Assembly: GCA_028571685.1 (NCBI GenBank)
Contig: CM053142.1
Location: 128,332,796-128,396,795 of the forward strand
Source of the DNA: Heterohyrax brucei
Taxonomy: Eukaryota > Chordata > Mammalia > Hyracoidea > Procaviidae
Length of the DNA stretch: 64,000 nt
Reading direction: 5' to 3'
Shown here: positions 56,001-64,000 of the stretch, piece by piece
How the letters are laid out: each line of letters opens with the position of its first letter
How positions within the stretch are numbered: the stretch's first letter is position 1
Program-made: the position numbers and the translations under genes
Notes under the pieces: generated by a model
Databases searched by the model: none
What the model was told of the DNA's origin: nothing
Seen by the model: only the letters and a program-made list of their open reading frames with translations

Positions 56001-57400
56001 TCGCCATTCAGGATGATGTAGGCAATTGGCTTTGTATAAATGGCCCTTATTGCATTGAGGAATTTTCTGTCTGTGCCTATTTTGCTAAGTGTTTTTAGCA
56101 TGAATGGGTGTTGAACTTTATCAAATGCCTTTTAGGCATCAATGGACAAAATCAAGTGATTCTTGTCTTTTGTGTTATTTATGTGGTTAATCACATTAAT
56201 TGGTTTTTTTGATGTTGAACCAGCCTTGCATTCCTTGTATGAATCTCACTTGGTCATGATGGATTGTTGGCTTGATATGTTGTTGTATTCTATTGGCGAG
56301 AATTTTGTTGAAGATTTTTGCGTCTAGATTCATGAGTGATATCGATCTGTAGTTCTCCTTTTTGGTTGGGTCTTTCCCTGGCTTTGGTATCAGGGTTATG
56401 CTGGCTTCATAGAATGATTTTGGGAGTACTCCATCCCTTTCTATACTGTGACATAGTCTCAGTAGTATTGGAGATAACTCTTCTCTAAAAGCTTGGTAGA
56501 ATTCTGCAGTGAAGCCATCTGGACCCGGGCTTTTTTTGGTTGGCAGTGTTTTGATGACATTTTCAATCTATTCCATTGTGATGGGTTTATTAAGTAGTTC
56601 TGCTTCACGTTGTGGTAATTTGGGTAGGTGGTATGAATCAAGGAGTTTGTCCATTTCCTCTAGGTTTTCAAATTTGTTAGAGTACAGTCTTTCATAGTAT
56701 TCTGTTATCATATTTTTGATTTCTGTTGGATCTGTTGTGACAAGTCCCCTCTCATTTCTGATTTGGGTTGTTTCCTTTCCTGCTTTTCTTTAGTAAGTTT
56801 AGCCAGTGGTTTGTCAGTTTTGTTGATCTTTTCAAAAAACCAGCTTTTGGTCTTTTCAGTTTCTTCAATTGTTTTTCTATTCGCTAATTCATTTAGCTCT
56901 GCTCTTATCTTTATGATCTGGTTTCTTCTGGTGCCTGAGGGGTTCCTCTGTTGTTCTCTCTCTACTTGTTCAAGCTGTAGGGTTCCTTGATTTAGTTTCT
57001 CTCTTCCTTCCAGATGTGAGCATTTATGGAGATAAACAGACCTCTGAGTACTACTTTGGCTGTATCCTATAGGTTCTGGTAGGAAGTGTTTTCGTTCTCA
57101 TTGGATTCCATGAATTTCTTTATTTCATCCTTGATTTGTTCTATAACCCATGGTTTCTTCAGCAAGATGTTGTTCAGTTTCCAAGAGTTCTACTTTCTAT
57201 CTATGTTTTTTTCTGCTATTGATTTCAACTTTTATGGCTTTATGATCTGAGAAGATGCTTTGCAGTAATTCAGTGGTATGGATTTTGTTGAGAATTGTAT
57301 TATGTCCTAACACACGGTGAATTCTGCAGTCATATGAGCCATTTCCTGGATAAAAATGTTTCTCTCTATGTATTTATAGAGTTTGCTAGTTTTGCTTCTA
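53085..57400 (-). mobile_element. L1, 4.3 kb, 5'-truncated, inactive
   Basis: Poly-A is the T-run near 53085-53108. The 3' UTR extends to about 54110. The ORF2 C-terminus (198-residue frame 54123-54719, with [19 protein letters not shown] and MFIAAQSTIAMGWNQPRCPT) and the reverse-transcriptase core follow. The RT core has [13 protein letters not shown] near 55950 and the FADD box at 55832-55843. It ends in the EN-RT linker near 57350. Several frameshifts and stops show it cannot move. ORF1 and the 5' UTR are missing. Confidence 0.93.
53491..53531. repeat. Short duplicated insertion inside the L1 3' UTR
   Basis: ATCATAAAAAGTAAAA occurs at 53491-53506 and 53512-53527, separated by GCGGT. The two sister L1 copies read straight through (GGAGATCTC...). 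Confidence 0.85.
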
Positions 57401-57410
57401 GAGAACCTAG

Positions 57411-58990
57411 CCTAAGACAGTGATATTCTCAGTTTCAACTAAGACCCCATCTATCTTCAGTAATGGTAACTGTTTGATGCTTGCCTCTGAATCTGTCTCC
57501 CATTTCTCGCAGTTCCATGTTGATGTACTGCTGCAACCATTTTTGAGTTATCTTCAGCAAACTTGTACTTACAAGTAATATAAATGATATTGTTTGATAA
57601 TTCCTGCATTCTCTGCTTTTGAGCTGCCTTTGAGGTCTTCTGTTTGCTCTTTTCCTTCATTATTTCTTCCATTGACTTTAGCCACTCTAAGTTCAAGACA
57701 AGTTTCAAAGTGTCTTCTGACATCCATTTTGACCTTCTTCTTTTCATGTCTTTTTAATGACCTTCTTCTTTCTTCATGTATGATGTCTTTAATGTCATCC
57801 CATAACTTGTCTGGACTTCGGTCATTAGTGTTTAGTGAGTCTAATCCATTCTTGAAATGTTCTTTAAATCCAGGTGGAATATATTTAAGGTTGTTCTCTG
57901 ACTTTTGTGGACTTTTGAAAATTTTCTTCGGCTTCAGCTTTGAGCTTGGATGTGAGTAATTGCTTGTCTGTTCCACAGTCAGCCCCTGGCTTTGTTCTGG
58001 CTAATAGTACTGAACTTCTCCTTCATCCTTTTCTACAGATATAGTAGATTTGATTCCTGTATATTCTGTCTTGCAAGGTCCACATATATGGTTTTCATTT
58101 ATGTTGCTGATAAAATGTATTTCCAGTGAATAGGTCATTGGTCTTGCAAAATTCTGTCATATGGTCTCTAGTGTTATTTCTATCACCAAGGCCATAGTTT
58201 CCAACTGCTCGTACTTTTTCTTTAATTTCAACTTTTTGCATTCCAGTCACAAGAAATTACCAATGTGTCTTTATTGCCCTTGTGATTAACTTAAGACTGC
58301 AGAAGTTGGTTAAAGTCTTCAGTTTCTTCGCTTTTGAAATTAGTGGTTGGTGCATAAATTTGAATAATATCCATATTAACTGGTCTTCCTTGTAGGTGTA
58401 TGGATATTATATCCTATCACTGACTGCATTGTGCTTCAGGATAGATCTCAAAATATTACTTTTGACGATGAATGCAATGTTGTTCCTCTTCAATTTTTCA
58501 CTCTCCATGTAGTAGACCACATAATTGTCTGATTCAAACTGGCCAATTTAATTTCTAACAGCTTAAAATTTTCCTTGGTTGGAAAGTTCGACATTCCATG
58601 TTCTGATTACTAATGGACTTTTGTAGCTCTTTCTTCTCATTTTGAATTCTACTGCCTCAGCAAATGAAGGCCCTGAAAGCTTTATTCAATCTTTGTCACT
58701 AAATTCAGCTCTACTTGAGGAGATAGCACTTCCCCTGTCATTATTTTGAGTACCTTCCAACCTGAGGGGCTCATCTTCTGACACTGTTAAATACTGTTCA
58801 AAGCTATTAATAAGCTTTCCACAGGCTATTTTTTAAAGAAGTACATCAGTTTGTCCTTCTTTCTAGTCTGTCTTAATCTGGAAGCTCCACTGAAACCTGC
58901 CCACCCTGGACAAGTCTACTAGTATTTGAAATACTGGTGCGTATAGCCGCCAGCATCACAGAAACATGTAAGCCACTGTAGTCTGATCAA
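57411..58990 (-). mobile_element. RTE LINE 5' part: 5' UTR, endonuclease and linker
   Basis: On the minus strand MRRKSYKSPLVIRTWNV begins the endonuclease near 58640. DIIQIYAPTT (58340-58370) is the APE-type endonuclease motif, and the KKVKM/KWMSED linker lies near 57720-57760. Upstream, 58650-58950, is the RTE 5' region. The element lacks its 3' half and the L1 begins where it stops. Many frameshifts. Confidence 0.85.
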
Positions 58991-59009
58991 CTGACTGATG
59001 AATGTTGGT

Positions 59010-59855
59010 TAATCTGAATACTGGTAGAGGAATATAGATGCATAGATCACTATATATACATGTTTCCTAGCTCTGTCTGCTTGGAGAATTTTGGAGCAAT
59101 GAAACCTGGGCAGCAATGAGCACATCTAGCATCCATGTCTTGGATTTTAAATACCATTCCACAATATAAGGAATCAAGGCTTCTTGCAGAAGTAGTTAGT
59201 TCTAGGACTAGAGCAGGGGAAATGCAAAATGAGTCTGGAAACTGCGGTTGTGCTAGAAAATAAGAAAGTGCTCAAAAAGCAGTGGGAGCTTATCAAACGG
59301 ACTCAGGCCCCAACCTGAATGGACCAAGGTTGAACAATTATAGCCACAAAATAAATAATGATAGATGGCTGCAGTTTAACTTATAGAATAAAACAAATGT
59401 TCGTGCCTCTACATTGATATAAATAAATCATCAAAATAAATAAATGAGTATGTGGAGGAGATGGGACAGGTTTTTTCCCACACTGTAGAATAATAGTAAA
59501 TAAACATAGAATAAAAAGTGAAATAGAAAATTACCATTGTGCAAACATTGCAGTGGTAATTGTGGTGAACAAGGTCCACTGGTGGATGCTAATATTAGTG
59601 GGTAGAGTTTGAGAAGAAGGAGATTTCCAAAGTCTCAAAGTAGCTCCGCAGTGTAGTTAATTATAAAGAGAGATAAATAAATTTCTAGTATAGATACTTT
59701 GCAGCCACTATCTTAGCTAAGAGCAACTTACTGGTGATAAGACATCCACATCATGAACTCCTTGATACTGTGCCCTGAGAACATACCATTTCACTGTTGT
59801 GAAAGACAAGGAAAGCCTTCAAAACTGTCACAGACTGGAGAAGACTAAGGAGAAA
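59010..59855 (+). other. IRAK3 intron 1, no clear element
   Basis: AT-rich, no recognised repeat. Confidence 0.5.
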
Positions 59856-59860
59856 TATAG

Positions 59861-60056
59861 GACCCCTGGTGGTACAGTGGTTAAGCACTTGGCTGCTAAC
59901 TGAAAGGTTGACAGTTCTAATTCACCAGCTGCTCTGTGGAAGAGGGATGTGATAGCCTGCTTCCAGAAAGCCTTGAACATCCTGTGTGGCAGTTCTACTT
60001 CGTCCGGTGGAGTCATATGAGTGAGAATTGACTCAACAGCACCTAATAATGACAAA
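59861..60056 (+). mobile_element. AfroSINE, long form, with RTE-type tail
   Basis: GACCCCTGGTGGTACAGTGG; middle block GTGATAGCCTGCTTCCAGAA; ends CTCAACAGCACCTAATAATG rather than with TTTGGTTT. Confidence 0.88.
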
Positions 60057-60321
60057 GAGAAATAACAACTAGTTGCAATGTGGGAACCTGGATAAGTTCT
60101 CAGAACAGCAAAAGGGCATTAGGGACAAACGCATGAAACTGAAGTCTGCCTCTTAGGCACTAGTATTCTACCAGCATTACTTTCTTAATTCTGATCTGTG
60201 TCATGGTTGTGAAAGATGCTAAGTTTAGGGGACGTTGGATGAGGGGCTATGTTAAAATTAGGCATACAACAGAAAGCATTCCAATAAAAGTAAATTATTC
60301 TTCCTATTGCTATTTGCACAG

Positions 60322-60504
60322 CGGAGCGGCTTTCAAGCACCTGGCTTGATGTTCGTCATGTTGAAAAGTATGTAGAACAAGGTAAAAGTGGAACAAGAGA
60401 ATTACTTTGGTCCTGGGCACAGAAAAACAAGACCATCGGTGACCTTTTACAGATTCTCCAGGAGATGGGTCATCATCGAGCTATCCATTTAATCACAAAA
60501 CACG
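60322..60504 (+). CDS. IRAK3: IRAK3 exon 2, core of the death domain
   Basis: The acceptor AG is at 60320-60321 and the donor GT at 60505. The exon is 183 nt: it completes Ala49, encodes residues 50-109 and gives one base. The peptide runs ERLSSTWLDVRHVEKYVEQG, then KSGTRELLWSWAQKNKTIGD, then LLQILQEMGHHRAIHLI. These are helices 2-6 of the death domain. The first Trp of ELLWSW (residue 78 here) corresponds to human Trp74, a surface residue reported to matter for Myddosome contacts. It is conserved. Confidence 0.96.
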
Positions 60505-61984
60505 GTAAACACTTATTTTTTATGTCTCTCCATCCATCTTACAGGAATTGCAAGTAAATATTGCCTTTTCTCCAAGAGAGTAACTAGTTATGCTATATGT
60601 GTGTGTGTATGTTTTCCATTTTTCTTCCTTCATTGCCCAATTTATAACAAGACATTTTTTTCTACCACTTTATAGTCTTTTTTTAAACCTTTACTTACAA
60701 AATGTGTTTTCCTGTATGTTTAATTTTTTGCTAAGAGACTTAGCTCCGTGTCCAAAATTCAGAAACTGAATCATGAGCATAGCCAGAATCACATTTGGGT
60801 AGAGTATAGCTATTGCTGTAATTTCTTTTAGCCTAGGATTAGAAGTTAAAAAGATGATTGAGATTGTTACCCCTATATTTTGGTGCAAATGGTACCTCCA
60901 GAGTAGTTGAGAGGTTTATCTTCACTGCTGTATTTTACCAGAAATTACAGCTTCTAACTCTGTCCAGCTTGTTTACTGTCTACCCCACAGAGCCCTAGTT
61001 CTCTGCTTTGTTTGGCTTGTCTGTCAGTCCTTACATGTAGGACAACTTTGTAAGTAAAGCTCTTGAAGTGTTCTCCAGTCATTTTCTTTGTCAGTAAGTC
61101 TCCAAGCATCCTGTTTTGTTTATCGCACTTGAGATGTTTTTCACGTCTGCAGTAGCGATGGTGAGTGATGCTGGGTCCAAAGTCACGGATGCACAGCTCT
61201 TAGCTTGGAAACTCTTCTGAGCTAACACCTTTTCCTCTGATTCTTTTCATCTAGACATATTTTCAGTTCTGTGTATTGACACACTTGTTCTTTAATAGTA
61301 CACGTAATGCACCTAAACTTCCACTTTATCACCCAAAGCAGTTTTTCACATACTGGAGAAGAAATCCTGAGAGATTTGTACCAGAAAACTGAAACTTAAG
61401 ATTAACTTTTATTTTGTGAGTTTTTCTTGTTAATAGGATATTAGACAGGTGCCAATATGCTTCCACCATGATATTATCTATATACTTGGCTAGTTCTTTT
61501 TATGTTCTACGCACTATTTTTTCAGTTAGTTTAGTATGGATGCTGATTGGTTGTGTGAAATACAGTGAGCTCTTGGGAACTATTAATGCAATTCCTTTTC
61601 ATTATGTGGGTATTTTCCAGTCACTGAAACCACCCACATAGTTTGCTGTTTACAATATAAACTCATACCATGTTGACAGGACATAGGGGTACATTTTATA
61701 CCTCAGTAATCTGGAATAGATTTTAAAGTATCTTTTCACTCTCAATGTTGTTTATTTATACAGTGGAGAATGGTTTGGACTGTAAGTAGACAAAAATTCC
61801 ACATTCTTGGCTAGCTCCCAGCCTGTTGCACATGCAAAGTTGATTTTTTTTAAATGTGTTATTAGCTGGTTGGTGGAAAAATACTTCCTTACTGACTTAG
61901 AACAAAGACAGGAAAACATGAGATTAGGAAGAGGTGGTGCCTTGCTCTGAGTCCTTTACTAAATAAAATAAGTCTCAATAAATT
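60505..61984 (+). other. IRAK3 intron 2, first part
   Basis: About 1.5 kb with a short TG run near 60598-60608. No transposable element was recognised. Confidence 0.5.
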
Positions 61985-62080
61985 TAAAAGATTACAGCCT
62001 TGGAAACCCTATAGGGCAGTCTTAGCCGGTGCTACAGGGTTGCTGTCAGTGTGATCACCTCGATGTAATGGGCCTGAGTT
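61985..62080 (+). mobile_element. AfroSINE 3' half
   Basis: AAAGATTACAGCCTTGGAAA to GATCACCTCGATGTAATGGG; the head is absent. Confidence 0.82.
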
Positions 62081-62433
62081 CGGTCATGGACAGTGGTTAT
62101 TTGCAGATAATGACACACACATGCATGCAGACGCACACTCATGATATCACCTCTAATAACTGTTGTCAACAAAGTAGTTATAAAATAAGTAACTAGGAAA
62201 ATATAATCCCATAATTGTACAATTTAAAGTAATGTGCAAAAAGCCAATAATGATATTGTTGCTGTCCTCTCAATATCCTACTTTAGACTTTAATAACTGT
62301 AATGATGCCTAAAAGAACAAAAGTATATTTATGTAATATTTGATTATTGTAAAGCCATTTCTCATATGGAATTTTGTGATTATTCCATGGGAGTAAAACT
62401 GAACTTTAGAAATGAGTATTACTCTCAGGGTAT

Positions 62434-62602
62434 TGGAAACCCAGGTGGTGTAGTGGTTAAGTGCTATAGCTGCTAACCAAAAGGTCAGCAGTTCAAATCT
62501 TCCAAGCACTCTTAGGCAACTCTATGGGGCAGATATACTTTATCTATAGGGTCGCTGTGAGTCAGAATAGACTTGATGGCAGTGCGTTTGGTTTGGTTTT
62601 TT
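62434..62602 (+). mobile_element. AfroSINE, short form
   Basis: GAAACCCAGGTGGTGTAGTG to CAGTGCGTTTGGTTTGGTTT. Confidence 0.93.
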
Positions 62603-62613
62603 GTATCAGAGTA

Positions 62614-62957
62614 TTTGGAGCTCTGATAGTGCAAGATGAGAGCATAGCTGCTAACTAGAAGGTTGGCAGTTCAAATCCACCAAGGGTCCCTAGGAACCCC
62701 TATAAATGCCAAACCAAGCCCATTGCTGTTAAGTCAATTGCAATGCATAGTGGCCCTACAGATCAAAGTAGAACTGCCTTGTAGAGTTTCCAAAGAACGC
62801 CAGGTGGATTTGAACTGCTGACCTTTTGGTGAGCAGCTGTAACATTTACTAACTACACCACCAGGGTGGACACTCTATGGGAAAAGTCAACTGTCCTATA
62901 AGGTCCCTGTGAACTGGAATCAACTTGATGACAATGAGTTTGGTTTTGGTTTTATCA
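62614..62957 (+). mobile_element. AfroSINE split by another AfroSINE
   Basis: The head half is 62614-62705 (GCTCTGATAGTGCAAGATGA...CCCCTATA) and the tail half 62869-62957 (GTCAACTGTCCTATAAGG...AATGAGTTTGGTTTTGG). The minus-strand copy at 62706-62868 lies between them. Confidence 0.85.
62706..62868 (-). mobile_element. AfroSINE, short form, nested
   Basis: Tail CCAAACCAAGCCCATTGCTG and head AACTACACCACCAGGGTG, inside the plus-strand copy. Confidence 0.92.
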
Positions 62958-63065
62958 AGGTGTCTATTAACGTAGTCTTTTAAAAAAATGTTTATTAGGA
63001 ACTTTTTTTTTTTTAACTTAGCCCCTTATGAATATGATGCAAAAATCTTTTAATTTCTCTTTCAG

Positions 63066-63130
63066 GAATAGCCTTGAATCCTTTAGAGAAGAGACACCAG
63101 AGAGATGAATTTCCTAAGATGCCACCAAAG
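63066..63130 (+). CDS. IRAK3: IRAK3 exon 3, linker after the death domain
   Basis: The acceptor AG is at 63064-63065 after a pyrimidine tract, and the donor GT is at 63131. The 65 nt complete Gly110 and encode 21 residues starting IALNPLEKRHQRDEF and ending in PKMPPK, on a codon boundary. It fills exactly the place of the human linker segment, but by recall only about a third of the residues agree. Phase and length match, so the exon is called with confidence despite low identity. It lies outside the folded death domain, where low constraint is expected. Confidence 0.88.
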
Positions 63131-63747
63131 GTAGAGTGTGTTTGCATAGATAATGGCCCTTGAACTCCATTGTATATATAATTAGGCATAAAGAATGAGT
63201 TTATCAGATAGAAATATGCTGCATTTTCAGAACCCTTTTTCAAAACCAGAAAAGCCTTAGTTCTCTCACTCATCTTTATTCAGGTAAGGAATGAGGGCAT
63301 TAGGGTTTCCTAAGTGTTTGAATAGTTAAGCACTGTCTGTTGTAAGTGGTCTCTCCGAGTTAAGACCGAGTTATTAAGGACACTGTGACTTAACTCAGAT
63401 TTTAAGTTTCCTGTTCTAGTTAGTGTTTTACATGTTGCTATTCATTTTCATTACAAAAAATTAGCAATGATCACTTATGTGGCATTAGATGTTATTTAAA
63501 ATTGATTTTAATGGACCATGACATTGATACTTTATTATTTATAGTTCATATGGACGCTTTAAATGTATGTGGCAATGAATGCTACTGAATAAAGTGAAAG
63601 ACCATTGCCTTCTGCTAGCTTTCTTCTAAGTCAGAATCCATCTCATTGCACTGTGTAGTCCTTGGAGGAGCTTTGGGTTTCTTTTGAGGCTCTTTTCCTT
63701 CTAGTCTTAAGAAATGGAATTACTTTAGTATATATTTCTTCTCATAG

Positions 63748-63802
63748 GAAACAGCAGATGTCACAGTGGATAATGTTCTTATTCCTGAATGTAATGAAAA
63801 AG
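63748..63802 (+). CDS. IRAK3: IRAK3 exon 4, linker
   Basis: The acceptor AG is at 63746-63747 and the donor GT at 63803. The 55 nt encode ETADVTVDNVLIPECNEK plus one base. The VTVDNVLIPE core is strongly conserved with human IRAK3 and is the last piece before the kinase-like region. The next exon lies right of the window. Confidence 0.94.
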
Positions 63803-63841
63803 GTAAAAACAAAACAACCTTTTCTTATTTCATGTCTTTAT

Positions 63842-63975
63842 AAAACCCTGTTGGCATAGTGGGTGAAGTCCTGCGTCCGCCGGGTACTCCTTAAAAAGTG
63901 TATGGAGAAGTTCTACTCCATCCTATAGGGTTGCTGTGAGTCAGAATCGACTCAGTGACAGTGGAGTTTTTTAGC
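63842..63975 (+). mobile_element. AfroSINE, internally shortened
   Basis: AAACCCTGTTGGCATAGTGG to CAGAATCGACTCAGTGACAG, 40 bp downstream of IRAK3 exon 4. Confidence 0.88.
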
Positions 63976-64000
63976 TTTTTCCTTTAAGTGAATCTGAAAG

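Larger units (their letters stand above)
37200..64000 (+). other. IRAK3: IRAK3 gene, 5' part (exons 1-4; kinase-like domain off window)
   Basis: Four exons on the plus strand join in frame to encode about 149 residues of IRAK3 (IRAK-M). Family knowledge: it is an inactive-kinase member of the IRAK family that enters the MyD88/IRAK4 Myddosome and damps Toll-like and IL-1 receptor signalling. The window covers the N-terminal death domain and the beginning of the Pro/Ser linker. Introns run 37449-60321, 60505-63065, 63131-63747, and from 63803 off the right edge. All donors and acceptors are GT-AG. No stop or frameshift interrupts the four exons. Confidence 0.95.

Noticed and set aside
57569-57976. 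135-residue minus-strand frame with basic residues as a novel gene
   Set aside because: The KKVKM...RHFETCLELR sequence is the RTE endonuclease-RT linker, interrupted by frameshifts.

Overview
This is a window of mammalian nuclear DNA holding parts of two split genes in a sea of transposable elements. The animal can be placed from the repeats. About 35 copies or fragments of the tRNA-derived AfroSINE family are present, and most lack a block in the middle of the unit. As I recall, that deleted form marks the subfamily shared by hyraxes, sirenians and elephants, so the source is a paenungulate, most likely an elephant or close relative. RTE-clade LINEs, moderately young L1s, MaLR-like LTRs and small mariner derivatives fit this.

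Region 1 (1-14,330, minus strand) is the 5' part of TMBIM4 (LFG4/GAAP), a Golgi/ER multi-pass protein of the BAX-inhibitor-1 family. Exons 1-5 are present with intact reading frames and GT-AG splice sites: 14160-14256 (coding part), 7587-7695, 6470-6575, 3209-3242 and 1195-1312. The last exons lie left of the window. A CpG-rich promoter surrounds exon 1.

Region 2 (14,330-37,100) is the roughly 23 kb spacer between the two divergently transcribed genes. It holds an old L1 broken by at least three younger insertions, several RTE fragments, two mariner derivatives, LTRs, and a complete MaLR-type LTR-internal-LTR element that itself carries an endogenous-retrovirus solo LTR.

Region 3 (37,100-64,000, plus strand) is the 5' part of IRAK3 (IRAK-M), the brake on Toll/IL-1 receptor signalling. 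A CpG-island exon 1 (coding 37304-37448) is followed by a 22.9 kb first intron crowded with repeats, then exons 2-4 at 60322-60504, 63066-63130 and 63748-63802. Together they encode the death domain and the start of the linker. The pseudokinase domain lies right of the window. In human, by recall, TMBIM4 and IRAK3 are also divergent neighbours on 12q14.3.

I found no novel coding system. Every long open frame outside the two genes is retrotransposon debris or chance. The most unusual signals are retroposition products: a 39-bp insertion with its own target-site duplication and no body, a related 34-40 bp sequence joined to the 5' end of an L1 insertion, non-autonomous RTE and mariner derivatives, and several nested insertions that can be put in time order. 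Statements about families come from memory; no database was searched.
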